Positions 9,219-18,272 of a DNA stretch of 64,000 nucleotides are shown here, piece after piece. The number at the start of each line of letters is the position of its first letter. The first letter of the stretch is position 1. The notes beneath the pieces were generated by a model. That model saw only the letters and a program-made list of their open reading frames with translations, had not been told where the DNA came from and did not search any database. Origin of the DNA: Paenibacillus azoreducens (lineage in GTDB: Bacteria > Bacillota > Bacilli > Paenibacillales > Paenibacillaceae). Location: positions 3,005,501-3,069,500 of the forward strand of contig NZ_AP025343.1 of NCBI RefSeq assembly GCF_021654775.1, written 5' to 3'. The translations under genes were made by a program, and so were the position numbers.

Positions 9219-9956
9219 ATGGATAAACTGCTGGAAGTGGATGACCTGACCCAATGTTATCCAAACGGGCGCGGCGTTCGCAATGTCAGCTTTGATGTGA
9301 TGAAAGGGGATATTTTCGGATTTATAGGCCCGAACGGTGCAGGCAAAACAACGGTGCTAAAAATCATTTTGGGCTTGATCCGCCCGGATCAAGGAAGTGT
9401 TCGCATCTTCGGGCATCATGTAGCGGAGGCTTTCGAACAAGCGATGAGCCATGTCGGCTGCTTGATTGAAACGGCGGAGGCATATGAATACATGAGTGCG
9501 TATGACAACTTGAAGCTTTCCGCCCGATTTTACCGCGATTTGCCAAAAACGAGAATTGATCAGGTGCTCGAGCAGGTTGGCCTGACTCCATATAAACATG
9601 AACGGGTAAACGGATACTCGCTTGGCATGAAGCAGCGGTTGGGGCTGGCATCAGCACTGCTGTCGGATCCCAAGTTGGTTCTATTGGATGAACCTTCCAA
9701 CGGGCTTGATATCGAAGGGATGGCCGATGTGCGGAATACGGTTTTGCAGCTGTCCAGAGAGCAGGGAATTACGTTTCTGATTGCGAGCCATCTGATGCAC
9801 GACCTCGGCATGATCGCGAATCGCATCGGGATTATGAACAACGGGAGCTTGATCCGCATAGGAAACAAGGATGAGTTGCTGCAAGGCGGGACAACGCTTG
9901 AGCAATACGTTCTTTCCCAAATCCAACAACCAAAGGAAGCGATTCGAAATGTATAG
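9219..9956 (+). CDS. ABC transporter ATP-binding protein (BcrA-like)
   Basis: 245 residues with Walker A GPNGAGKTT, the signature stretch YSLGMKQRLGLASA, Walker B LVLLDEP and the H-loop region ASHLMHD. It is of the drug- or peptide-exporter subfamily typified by BcrA and the LanF proteins. The start ATG follows AAAGGAG. Its last codons overlap the permease start by 8 nt. With the permease, the kinase and the regulator it forms the common Firmicute arrangement for sensing and removing membrane-active peptides, although no substrate is shown by the sequence. Confidence 0.92.
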   Translation: MDKLLEVDDLTQCYPNGRGVRNVSFDVMKGDIFGFIGPNGAGKTTVLKIILGLIRPDQGSVRIFGHHVAEAFEQAMSHVGCLIETAEAYEYMSAYDNLKLSARFYRDLPKTRIDQVLEQVGLTPYKHERVNGYSLGMKQRLGLASALLSDPKLVLLDEPSNGLDIEGMADVRNTVLQLSREQGITFLIASHLMHDLGMIANRIGIMNNGSLIRIGNKDELLQGGTTLEQYVLSQIQQPKEAIRNV

Positions 9957-10698
9957 TTTAAAGGTAAATATGCTGAATGAAATCGAGAAAATTTGGCGCA
10001 GGCGAAAGACCAAAGTTTTTTTGCTCCTTACCCTCCTCATTCCGGTCATTTGCACCATGCTGCTTTCCCTGCTAAGAAATAAAACGAGCGTCATTTGGGG
10101 ACTCGGTGGGGATTTGCCGATGCTGATGCTGAGCTTGTTTACGTTTTTTCTGCTTCCGATGATGTTGTCGATAACGGCGGTCGATTCTTTTTCCGGAGAG
10201 GTGGCTGCCCGCACGATAAAGCTCGTTCTCGTTCGCCCGATTACGAGGGCCAAAGCGTTTGCCGCTAAAGTGCTTGCGATCATGGTTTACGCATGGGTGT
10301 ATTTATCCGTTCTTTGGATCGTATCAAGCGTTTCGGGATGGGCAATCGCGGGAGAAGGGATCACTGGGGGGCTTGCGGATAGTTTAAAAGCATACACGGC
10401 TGCGTTTTTGCCAATGGCGGCAATCGGTTTGCTGTCGGTGTTTATTGCGCAGTGTTTTCGAACGGGCAGCGGTGCATTGACCACAATTATTTTCGTCTAT
10501 GCGACTGGCAAGCTTCTGCCGTTTATATTCCCGAAAGTTTCGGGATGGTCGGTCTTTTCCTATTCGAACTGGCATGTGTTATGGACCGGCAGCGGTGCAT
10601 CGGTCGGTAAGCTGTTCAATACGTTTCTCTTTCTTCTTGCCTATATTATAATGTCTTATACGGCGGGGTTGATGCTGTTCGAAAGAAAACAACTTTAA
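9949..10698 (+). CDS. ABC-2-type transporter permease
   Basis: 249 residues with six predicted membrane segments and a large first hydrophobic region after a basic amphipathic start (WRRRKTKVFLLLTLLIPV). The region near residues 80-110 (ITAVDSFSGEVAARTIKLVL) is characteristic of ABC-2 permeases such as BcrB and NatB. ATG at 9949 is chosen because AAAGGAAG stands 10 nt ahead; the open frame further upstream lies inside the ATPase gene. Confidence 0.85.
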   Translation: MYSLKVNMLNEIEKIWRRRKTKVFLLLTLLIPVICTMLLSLLRNKTSVIWGLGGDLPMLMLSLFTFFLLPMMLSITAVDSFSGEVAARTIKLVLVRPITRAKAFAAKVLAIMVYAWVYLSVLWIVSSVSGWAIAGEGITGGLADSLKAYTAAFLPMAAIGLLSVFIAQCFRTGSGALTTIIFVYATGKLLPFIFPKVSGWSVFSYSNWHVLWTGSGASVGKLFNTFLFLLAYIIMSYTAGLMLFERKQL

Positions 10699-10711
10699 GG
10701 GGAAATTGTCC

Positions 10712-12169
10712 GTGTCCATCAAGACGAGACTATTGCTTTCTTATATCGCCATGACGGTTATTCCGGTTATCCTGTTCGTTTTGGTTGCCCTGGGGCTTTA
10801 TTTTGCAATCATTAAAAATGCGGACGGGATCGGATCGGAAGCCTTTTGGAAAACATCCAACGAACGCGCCGAGCTGGCTGCCGGCATTAAATTTATGACT
10901 CGAACAGAGCCTGACCGGTTTACGGACTTGAAGTTTTTGAAGTCGATGGATGAACAATTGAAAAGGCTGCAAGTCGGACTTGTCGTGATGAAAAATCAAC
11001 AAATTACGTTTGCGTCCCCTTTTGTGGACGGGAAGGACTTATACCTGAAGCTTCAGGAAACACAGGCGGACCAGTCGGGACATCACTGGGGCGGCAGCAA
11101 ATTGGATAACCGCTTTTCGGTGCAGAAATTCGATATCGGGTTTACCGATCGGAGCAGCGGTGAAGTATATTTGCTTACGGATATGAGCCCGCTTTTGGCT
11201 GGGGTTAGGAGACTTTTTCCGCTCCTTCTTCTTGCGCTGCTTGTTGTCATCGGGTTAACGAACGGCATTTTAACCTTTTTGATGTCCCGAAATCTGATCA
11301 AACCTTTGTATGCCTTGAAACAGGCCGCAGTACAAATCAAAGAAGGGGATCTCAGCCATGAGGTGAACCTGCAGCGGAAAGACGAAATCGGGGAATTGGG
11401 GGCGGCTTTTGAAGAAATGCGTTTCCGGTTAAACGAGTCGATCCATCTGCAGCTGCAATACGAAGAAAACCGCAAAGAGCTGATCTCCAGCATTTCCCAT
11501 GACCTGAAAACGCCGATTACCGGCATCAAAGCATGCGTGGAAGGGATTCAGGACGGCATTGCGGAAGGGCCTAAGCGGGAAAAATATATCGATATGATTG
11601 CGAAAAAGACAGATGATATGGACCGGCTTATTGACGAGCTGCTTTTGTTTTCCAAATTGGACCTGAAACGGCTGCCGTTTCATTTGGAACAAGTGGATCT
11701 TGAAGCATATATGCGTGACTGCGCCGAAGAGCTTCGGCTGGATCCGCGCCTGGAAGGGGTCACAATTAGATCCTCTTTTCCCGCTGAAGGGCCTGTTCTG
11801 GTGGTTGCCGACCGCGAAAAGCTGCGCAGGGTCATTATGAATATTATCGACAACAGTTTAAAGTATTTGGATAAGGCCTCCAAAGAAATCAGGCTGGAAC
11901 TGTTCGACGGCGTAAGCGAAGCGACAGTCAAAATCACGGATAACGGCGCAGGCATTGCGAAGGAGGCGCTGCCGTATATTTTCGACCGTTTTTATCGCGC
12001 GGAACCGTCAAGAAATACGGACACCGGAGGCAGCGGCATCGGGCTTGCGATCGTGAAGCAAATGGTCGAAGGCCAAGGCGGAAAGGTACGGGCGGATAGC
12101 CAAGAGGGGAAAGGAACCAGCATCTATTTTACGTTGCCAAAGACAAGTCATGGTGGTGAGCATTCTTGA
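10712..12169 (+). CDS. Sensor histidine kinase
   Basis: About 485 residues. It has two membrane segments (about residues 8-30 and 165-190) flanking a ~135-residue extracellular sensor, then HAMP, the HisKA box SSISHDLKTPITG with the phospho-accepting His, the N box RRVIMNIIDNSLKY, and G boxes ITDNGAGI and GGSGIGLAIVKQM. GTG at 10712 is preferred because AAGGGG lies 9 nt ahead; TTG at 10706 is the alternative. It overlaps the response-regulator start by 4 nt. It probably controls the ABC exporter operon upstream. Confidence 0.92.
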   Translation: MSIKTRLLLSYIAMTVIPVILFVLVALGLYFAIIKNADGIGSEAFWKTSNERAELAAGIKFMTRTEPDRFTDLKFLKSMDEQLKRLQVGLVVMKNQQITFASPFVDGKDLYLKLQETQADQSGHHWGGSKLDNRFSVQKFDIGFTDRSSGEVYLLTDMSPLLAGVRRLFPLLLLALLVVIGLTNGILTFLMSRNLIKPLYALKQAAVQIKEGDLSHEVNLQRKDEIGELGAAFEEMRFRLNESIHLQLQYEENRKELISSISHDLKTPITGIKACVEGIQDGIAEGPKREKYIDMIAKKTDDMDRLIDELLLFSKLDLKRLPFHLEQVDLEAYMRDCAEELRLDPRLEGVTIRSSFPAEGPVLVVADREKLRRVIMNIIDNSLKYLDKASKEIRLELFDGVSEATVKITDNGAGIAKEALPYIFDRFYRAEPSRNTDTGGSGIGLAIVKQMVEGQGGKVRADSQEGKGTSIYFTLPKTSHGGEHS

Positions 12170-12858
12170 AGCGAATATTGATCATTGAGGACGAAGAAAT
12201 TATCGCCGAAGTGCAAAAGGACTATTTGGAAGCAGGAGGCTTTGAGGTGGAGGTTGCGGCAAGCGGGGATATCGGTCTGAAGAAAGCCCTCGAAGAGGAG
12301 TATGATTTGATCATCCTCGATTTGATGCTGCCGAAAACGGACGGATTCGAAATATGCAAGCGCGTCCGCCAAGCGAAAAATATTCCGATTCTGATGGTGA
12401 CCGCCAAAAAAGAAGACATCGATAAAATACGCGGTTTGGGACTGGGCGCAGACGATTATATCACGAAACCTTTCAGCGTAGGCGAACTGGTCGCCAGGGT
12501 CAAAGCGCATCTTGCCCGATACGAACGTTTGACCACGGATCATCGGATGAGGCATCAGGATGAGATCCGCGTAAGGGGGATCCGAATCGATAAATTGGCC
12601 CGTAAGGTATTCGTCAATGAAATGGAAGTTCCCCTTACGTCCAAAGAATACGACCTGCTGCTGTTTCTTACCCTTCACCCGAACCGGGTGTTCAGCAAAG
12701 ACGAATTGTTCGAGAAGATTTGGGGTCTGGATGCTTTAGGCGATAATGCCACCGTGACCGTTTATATAAGCAAATTGAGGGAAAAAATTGAAACCGATCC
12801 ATCTAAGCCGCAGTACATCGAGACGATTTGGGGAGTCGGTTACCGGTTTAATTTATGA
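12166..12858 (+). CDS. OmpR-family response regulator
   Basis: 230 residues. The receiver domain has the acidic pair in IIEDEEI, phospho-acceptor Asp in LIILDLMLPKTDG, and the conserved Lys in DYITKPF. The winged-helix output domain ends with the YISKLREKIE and VGYRFNL motifs. It starts at TTG 12166, overlapping the kinase TGA (TTGA), after GGTGGTGAG. It is the partner of the preceding kinase and is the last gene of the unit. Confidence 0.93.
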   Translation: MKRILIIEDEEIIAEVQKDYLEAGGFEVEVAASGDIGLKKALEEEYDLIILDLMLPKTDGFEICKRVRQAKNIPILMVTAKKEDIDKIRGLGLGADDYITKPFSVGELVARVKAHLARYERLTTDHRMRHQDEIRVRGIRIDKLARKVFVNEMEVPLTSKEYDLLLFLTLHPNRVFSKDELFEKIWGLDALGDNATVTVYISKLREKIETDPSKPQYIETIWGVGYRFNL

Positions 12859-12887
12859 TGGAAAAGAGAGAATATTTTTGAGCTAGG

Positions 12888-12923
12888 CGACCTGATCACA
12901 TGCCGGTGAAGGGTCGTTTTTTT
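12888..12923 (+). terminator. Probable terminator after the two-component system
   Basis: CGACC pairs with GGTCG around a long loop and is followed by TTTTTTT. The stem is weak but the T run and the position after the operon support it. Confidence 0.5.
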
Positions 12924-12965
12924 GTGTCTATCGGTTTTAATGCTATCTTGCAGCCCGTCAATGAT

Positions 12966-14096
12966 TTATTCTACGCAATTCAGCATCATATAGATGGTTT
13001 GGAATGGATTTTTTTCCGTTTGATTCAGCGTCCCGACGATATATACCTGCTTGGATGGGCAATAAAACGCATAGCTGCCCGAAGAACCGGAGTGGCCAAT
13101 GATTTCAGGGGCAGGCATAAATGGGGACATGATCCTCGGCATTTTTACGCGCATCATCCCCTTGCCGTATTCCAGAGGGAAGAACTGAATTTTGTTCCAT
13201 TCGACACTCGCGATGTTGGACTTCGCAAAAAGCTCCCCGTTAAAAAAAGCTTTTAGAAATTTCATCAGCTCCGGTGCGGTGGAGATCATTCCTCCGGAAG
13301 CTCTGGCGCTGGTTAAATAAAGCGGTCGGAACGCTTTTTCTTCCCCCATATAGACCGGGGTAAATGTGCTGTCCAGTCGGCTTAAATGCGTGGATTTCAG
13401 AGACAGCGGCTTAATAATATATTTGTCGTATAAATTCTCCAAAGTTGCGCCTGACGCCTGTTCCGCAATCCTGCCTAATAAGTCAAAGTTGAGGTCGGAA
13501 TAATAAGCTTTTCCCTCGCTGCCATTGATGAAATGGGCTTCAAGCTTTTTGCTTCGCTCCAAAATCTCCGTAAAAGCGAGTCCGGCATCATTTTCCGCGA
13601 TTTCTTCTTCGTAAGATTTTTCTTTGCCGATTGTTTCCGTGTAATAGTCCGGCAGGCCGGAGGTTTGGGATAACAGTTGGCCGACCGTGATGGCATGAGT
13701 GTAGTCATGCCCTTTGTACACATGGAGATGTTCGATTTCGCCGGAACCAAAAAAACGGTCAATCGGATCATCGAGTGACAGCTGCCTGGAATCCGCCAGA
13801 TTAAAAATGACGGCAGCGGTAAACATTTTGGTAATGCTGGCAATGGCGAACGGACTGTTTTCATCCATGTTTCCCGCCGAATTGCGATAAGAGAATTTCC
13901 CGCCTTCCGATTCGATCAAAACCGTCATATCAAATACCTTTTTATGATCAACCGTCTTATTGAAAATAATATCCAATTTTTCTTGCGCACTTTTTGCATT
14001 CCAAAAGCTTTGTTTGATCAGGATTCCGGCTGCTGCCCCGCCTATGCAAAGGATCAAAATAAAGAAAATGTTCCTTCCCCTCCTTCGTCTCACCAT
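12966..14096 (-). CDS. Membrane-anchored serine hydrolase, beta-lactamase (class C) fold
   Basis: 376 residues. A basic N-terminus (VRRRRGR) and one hydrophobic segment anchor the enzyme outside the cell. The penicillin-binding-protein-like fold shows SITK (nucleophile Ser and Lys, near residue 88), YSDLNFDLLG (the Y-x-N equivalent, here YSD) and GHSGSSG (the KTG equivalent, here HSG). This pattern is typical of D-aminopeptidase- or esterase-type relatives and not of true beta-lactamases. It lies 16 nt downstream of a TetR gene on the same strand and is probably controlled by it. Confidence 0.85.
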   Translation of the reverse strand: MVRRRRGRNIFFILILCIGGAAAGILIKQSFWNAKSAQEKLDIIFNKTVDHKKVFDMTVLIESEGGKFSYRNSAGNMDENSPFAIASITKMFTAAVIFNLADSRQLSLDDPIDRFFGSGEIEHLHVYKGHDYTHAITVGQLLSQTSGLPDYYTETIGKEKSYEEEIAENDAGLAFTEILERSKKLEAHFINGSEGKAYYSDLNFDLLGRIAEQASGATLENLYDKYIIKPLSLKSTHLSRLDSTFTPVYMGEEKAFRPLYLTSARASGGMISTAPELMKFLKAFFNGELFAKSNIASVEWNKIQFFPLEYGKGMMRVKMPRIMSPFMPAPEIIGHSGSSGSYAFYCPSKQVYIVGTLNQTEKNPFQTIYMMLNCVE

Positions 14097-14112
14097 ATCA
14101 TACCCTCTACTT

Positions 14113-14694
14113 TCATTCCCGTTTTTTTAGAATATCGATCAGCCAATCCGCTTCGGGGCAGGGAGTATCCGGATGGAGCGCGATTTCTTCCGCTATGCCT
14201 TGAAACGAACACCAAAAAGCGGTAGACAACGCCCATGCGTTCCCTTGCCTGATTTCGCCGATTTTTTGCCCTTCTTCAATCAGAGGGATGCTTTTTTGGA
14301 TGATATCGACCTGGGATAGCATGTCTTTGGCCGCCTGCGGTATAGCATCGTTGTTTTGCGCTTGTTCCATAAGTACAAACATTTTGGTCGAACCGGGATT
14401 TCCGCTGATCATATGCAGGATTTCTTCCGCTGCAGCCCTAAAACTTTGCAGAGGCGTCCCGCCGATCTGCTCCAAATGAAATTCCGTTCCCTCACAACCG
14501 ATCTTGATCAGTTCTTCATAAAGCTTTTCTTTGGACTCGAAATAGTGGAACAGAAGCCCCATACTCATCTTGGCTTGCTCGGCGATATCCGCAATTTTCG
14601 TTGAGCCGTAACCTTTGCGGATAAATAAATCCAGTCCAGCGGCTAAAATATCCATTCTTCGCTGTTCTTTTAGCTGCGTCCGTTTATTTGGCAT
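14113..14694 (-). CDS. TetR-family transcriptional regulator
   Basis: 193 residues. The N-terminal helix-turn-helix (KIADIAEQAKMSMGLLFHYF, residues 36-55) is followed by an all-helical ligand-binding region. It is transcribed with the serine hydrolase downstream. The intergenic stretch ahead of it is AT-rich and could hold its operator, but no clear palindrome was found. Confidence 0.88.
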   Translation of the reverse strand: MPNKRTQLKEQRRMDILAAGLDLFIRKGYGSTKIADIAEQAKMSMGLLFHYFESKEKLYEELIKIGCEGTEFHLEQIGGTPLQSFRAAAEEILHMISGNPGSTKMFVLMEQAQNNDAIPQAAKDMLSQVDIIQKSIPLIEEGQKIGEIRQGNAWALSTAFWCSFQGIAEEIALHPDTPCPEADWLIDILKKRE

Positions 14695-15136
14695 GTGATC
14701 ACCTTTGTTAAAAATATATTCATTGAAAAATAATTTAATGAAATTGTATAGTCATTTCCTGTTTCTGTCAATCCCCAAAAACTCATATTGAAATACAACG
14801 GATAGACCTTAGTTGTGCATATCTGAACTACTTGTGGACCGGGGATTTGAATGGTTTCTGAACGGGATGCTTAAAAGGCGAGAGGGGAAGGCCAAGGACA
14901 ACAATAAATCTGAAAATGGAGCGGGAATGCAGAATGATGGGAGGACAATGCCAAAACAGGGGCTCTGCTCTATGAAGAACTCAGCAGGCCCCGCTTGTTT
15001 TGAAGTCTCAAATGCGCTCTTTTTAGGTTTGGAAAGTTTCCTTATCAAGATTATTCAGAGTAAGCATTTTCTAGGTGTTTAAAATTTTAGACACTCAGAA
15101 ACTTACTGTTTAAAAAATCGAACATTCACCACATGA
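14695..15136. other. Intergenic region, no supported gene
   Basis: The stretch separates the TetR gene from the sigma-54 activator; both are on the minus strand. A plus-strand frame of 89 codons at 14813-15082 is low-complexity, has no ribosome site and looks accidental. An imperfect hairpin lies near 14953-15002 (CAAAACAGGGGC with GCCCCGCTTGTTTTG). Nothing else is recognised. Confidence 0.6.
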
Positions 15137-16876
15137 TTATAATTTTAACCGTTTCAGCTTGTTGTAGAGCGTCGCGCGCGAAATGCCCAGCTGCTTGGCA
15201 ATGGCAAGTTTATTTCCGCCGGCGGCTTCAAGCGTTTTTTGCAAAAGTTCGCGTTCAAACGCGTCGAGCTTGTCCTGATATGCGACCCCGTCGATCTCGG
15301 TTATATTCAGATCAATGGCGTCTGCATTGGGGGAAGCCGGTCTTTGATCTCCTGAATAAATATGTGCAGGCAAATATTCGCGTTTAATCTCCCCGTCGGA
15401 CGAGAAAATCACAAGCCTCTCAATGGTATTGCGGAGTTCCCGGATGTTCCCGGGCCAATCATAATGAAGCAAATCCTCAAACACATCGGGAGTGAAGGAT
15501 TGGATATGCCTGCCATAAACAAGCGAAAATTCATGCAAAAAAGATTGCGTCAGCTCGTAGATATCCTCTTTGCGCTCGCGCAAGGCGGGAATATCCAGCG
15601 ACACGACATTCAGCCGATAGTAAAGATCCTCCCGGAAGGTGCCTTCAGCAATCATTTTCTTTAAATCCCGGTTTGTGGCCGCGATGATGCGGCAGTCCGC
15701 TTTTTTCAATTGGGTGCCGCCAACCGCGAAATAATTTTTTTCCTGAAGGACGCGGAGCATTTTGACCTGCATATCCAGAGGCATTTCTCCGATTTCATCC
15801 AGAAATAACGTGCCTCCGCCGGCGAGTTCGATTTTGCCTTTTTTTCCTTTCGGATCAGCCCCGGAAAAAGCGCCTCTTTCGTAACCGAATAATTCGCTTT
15901 CGAAAAGAGCGGCCGGAATCGCCCCGCAATTGATTGCGATAAACGGGGCTCCGGCCGGTTCGCGGGAATGATGAATCGCCTGAGCGAACAGCTCTTTACC
16001 GGTGCCGCTTTCGCCCTGGATTAGAACCGTCGCTTTGGTCATGCTGATTTTTCGGATGGTTTCGATGCAGTTTTTTATCGCCGGACTTGTTCCTTTGATA
16101 TGCTGGAACGGATCAGTAGAGGGACTTAACATCGCGACTTCCTTCTGCAGATGATGCACTTTGCTGGTCATTTGCAGCAATTCCTGATGAAGCCTCATTT
16201 GGGTGCTTAAGTCCGACTCCGCCGCTACGGCTCCGATGATTTGATCATCCAGCTTGACGGGGGCGGAATTGATGAGAACAAACATATCCTGGCGCGGACG
16301 ATGCTGCATTTTATGAACCGATTCGCCGGTTTCCAGCGTTTTCAGCGATTGCAGCCGGTCGACCGGGAAGAAGTCCGATGCGGGTTTGCCGATAATTTCG
16401 TTTTTTCGGATGGAAAAAATATGTTCGGCGCCGGATGTCCAGACCGCTACATGTCCCTCCTCATTAATCAGCGTGATGGCAACATCGGGATTAAGCGCTT
16501 CCAAAGTGGTCGAGAAATAAGCCTCCAAATACCGGTGCGCCAAGGCGGCAGCTTCGATCACATCCCGAGCTGCAAGGTATCCTGCCGGTTCGCCGTTTTG
16601 CAGTACCACCGCCAGCGGACAGGCAGCAAAGGCAGAAGAGATGCCTGCTATTGAATCATCTGCGTTAACGGTCTGAACATCCAGCAAGTCGGCGGCATGG
16701 TCGCTATTTTCCGAAATATGGGTTATTAGTTGATAATGTCCGGAATCATGGCGCAAAAATACAGGGTTGTCTCCGGTGAATTCAACAGCTTCCTGTATGG
16801 TTTCCAGTTCAGCCGTTGTGATGATTCTGTGATCCGTTCGTATCAGGTGTTCCAGACTGGGCAAAAGATGCTTCAT
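15137..16876 (-). CDS. Sigma-54-dependent activator of proline catabolism (PAS-AAA+-Fis)
   Basis: 579 residues. An N-terminal sensory part of about 110 residues precedes a PAS domain (about 120-240), the AAA+ domain (about 265-500) with Walker A GESGTGKE, the sigma-54 contact loop as GAFSGA and Walker B GGTLFLDEIGEM, then a C-terminal Fis-type helix-turn-helix (AIAKQLGISRATLYNKLKR). The canonical loop is GAFTGA; Ser for Thr is a conservative variant. It lies beside proline dehydrogenase, P5C dehydrogenase and sigma-54, and two -24/-12 promoters lie between the catabolic genes, so it is the expected activator, comparable to RocR/PutR. It is probably signalled by proline or a derivative. Confidence 0.9.
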   Translation of the reverse strand: MKHLLPSLEHLIRTDHRIITTAELETIQEAVEFTGDNPVFLRHDSGHYQLITHISENSDHAADLLDVQTVNADDSIAGISSAFAACPLAVVLQNGEPAGYLAARDVIEAAALAHRYLEAYFSTTLEALNPDVAITLINEEGHVAVWTSGAEHIFSIRKNEIIGKPASDFFPVDRLQSLKTLETGESVHKMQHRPRQDMFVLINSAPVKLDDQIIGAVAAESDLSTQMRLHQELLQMTSKVHHLQKEVAMLSPSTDPFQHIKGTSPAIKNCIETIRKISMTKATVLIQGESGTGKELFAQAIHHSREPAGAPFIAINCGAIPAALFESELFGYERGAFSGADPKGKKGKIELAGGGTLFLDEIGEMPLDMQVKMLRVLQEKNYFAVGGTQLKKADCRIIAATNRDLKKMIAEGTFREDLYYRLNVVSLDIPALRERKEDIYELTQSFLHEFSLVYGRHIQSFTPDVFEDLLHYDWPGNIRELRNTIERLVIFSSDGEIKREYLPAHIYSGDQRPASPNADAIDLNITEIDGVAYQDKLDAFERELLQKTLEAAGGNKLAIAKQLGISRATLYNKLKRLKL

Positions 16877-17099
16877 ATGCGGCTGCCCTCCCTATATAAT
16901 CGCGAATGCAAGTATTTATGATGTGATAGGGCCATTATACCCAGCCTGATTTTGGGTGTAAATCATTTTAAGGTTTATTTTAGCTCAACAATGCTGATCT
17001 ACTGAAATTGCGCGGGTTGACCGCTACGCTCCCGGATCGTTTTTTCGATCACCCTTGCCTTCAAATAGAATGTTATGCCGAAAATTTTCCGGTGACATA

Positions 17100-18020
17100 T
17101 TATTTAAACATGTTTTTGACGACCATCCATAGATTAGCCGGTTTTTCGGCCAGGCGGCGCGTATAGTAGGGGTACCACATGGTGCCGTACGGCATGTAGC
17201 AGCGAATCCGGTACCCTTCTTTGGCAAGAAGCTCCTGGTCATTCATCCGCAAACCATAAAGCATTTGAAATTCAAAGGCGTCCTTGGAGATGCCGTTTTG
17301 GCTTGCGTATTCTTTCACCCAATTGATGACACGGTCATCATGGGAGGCAATGGCGGTATAAACGCCCTGGTCCAGATGCATGCGGATGATCTTCTTGTAG
17401 TTTTCGATGACTTCGCTCATTTGCTGATAAGCAACCGATCCCGGTTCCTTGTAAGCTCCTTTGACCAGACGCAGATTGACTTTGGTTTCGATTAATTTCT
17501 TTACGTCATCTTCCGTACGGAATAAATAAGCCTGAATAACGGTGCCGACATTGGTCAAACCTTCAGCGTGCAGGCGGAGAACGATATCGATCGTTGCTTG
17601 GGTAAACGGCGAGTCTTCCATGTCGATTCGGACAAAGTTATTGTGTTTCGCGGCTTGGCTGACCACGGCCCGTATATTGTTATAGCAAGCTTCCGGATCG
17701 AGAGCGAGCCCCATTTGGGTCGGTTTCAGCGAAACGTTGGAGTTTACGCCCCGCTCCGCGATGCCGTCAATCAACCGAATATATTCTTCCTTGTAACCGG
17801 ATGCTTCGGACAAAGCTTTTATGCCTTCCCCCAAGTGATCCAGAGTAACCATAATGCCTTTTCCATTCAGTTTTTCGATTTCGGCGAGCGCTTCAGCCAA
17901 GGTATCCCCTGCAATAAATTTGCCAGCCAGTTTCTTTCCGTATTTAAGAGACAGCTTCTCGACCAGCTTGTTGCCGGCAATCGAGAGCAGCACTTTCCGG
18001 TATAATTCGGTACGATCCAC
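17100..18020 (-). CDS. Proline dehydrogenase (monofunctional, FAD)
   Basis: 306 residues, the length of Bacillus monofunctional proline dehydrogenases (FadM/PutB). The barrel motifs are visible: SLKPTQMGLALD, VRIDMEDSPFT, NLRLVKGAYKEP and the substrate-binding YYTRRLAEKPANL near the C-terminus. It oxidises proline to 1-pyrroline-5-carboxylate, passing electrons to the membrane quinone pool. The GTG start at 18020 follows AAAGGGGAA. A -24/-12 promoter at 18061-18077 reads into it. The P5C dehydrogenase is divergent, so the two steps are coordinated from one intergenic region. Confidence 0.94.
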   Translation of the reverse strand: MDRTELYRKVLLSIAGNKLVEKLSLKYGKKLAGKFIAGDTLAEALAEIEKLNGKGIMVTLDHLGEGIKALSEASGYKEEYIRLIDGIAERGVNSNVSLKPTQMGLALDPEACYNNIRAVVSQAAKHNNFVRIDMEDSPFTQATIDIVLRLHAEGLTNVGTVIQAYLFRTEDDVKKLIETKVNLRLVKGAYKEPGSVAYQQMSEVIENYKKIIRMHLDQGVYTAIASHDDRVINWVKEYASQNGISKDAFEFQMLYGLRMNDQELLAKEGYRIRCYMPYGTMWYPYYTRRLAEKPANLWMVVKNMFK

Positions 18021-18060
18021 GGATGATTCCCCTTTCGATGATTCATGTCATTATTAATCA

Positions 18061-18077
18061 AGCAAAATTTATGCCAA
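18061..18077 (-). promoter_or_regulatory. Sigma-54 promoter for proline dehydrogenase
   Basis: Read on the minus strand, TTGGCATAAATTTTGCT has GG and GC exactly 10 nt apart (GG-N10-GC), matching the TGGCAY-N5-TTGCW consensus for RpoN/SigL. It ends about 40 nt before the GTG start. Confidence 0.88.
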
Positions 18078-18194
18078 AAGGATGAAGCAGCATTAAAATT
18101 CGTTAGCGAGTTGGAAACGAAGTCTTGTGCGATCAAAAAAATAGTGAATCAGATTAAATCGAATGGTCTATTATTTTTTGGGGATCGCGCCTAA

Positions 18195-18211
18195 TTGGCA
18201 TGGTTTTTGCT
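18195..18211 (+). promoter_or_regulatory. Sigma-54 promoter for P5C dehydrogenase
   Basis: TTGGCATGGTTTTTGCT has GG at 18197-18198 and GC at 18209-18210, the strict GG-N10-GC spacing of -24/-12 promoters. It lies about 60 nt before the ATG of the P5C dehydrogenase gene. With the opposing promoter at 18061-18077 it forms a divergent sigma-54 pair; a shared activator site would be expected between or near them, but I could not identify one. Confidence 0.9.
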
Positions 18212-18272
18212 TATCTATTTTAAGAGCAGGTGATATTACGCAAATCATGAAAGAGAGGATGGTTTACGACTT

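Noticed and set aside
12966..14096. Calling this serine hydrolase a beta-lactamase resistance gene
   Set aside because: It has SxxK, YSD and HSG motifs, but the KTG and Y-A-N pattern of active class C beta-lactamases is not present, and the membrane anchor and TetR context fit a peptidase or esterase better.
14813..15082. 89-codon plus-strand frame as a gene
   Set aside because: No ribosome site, low-complexity composition and no family likeness.
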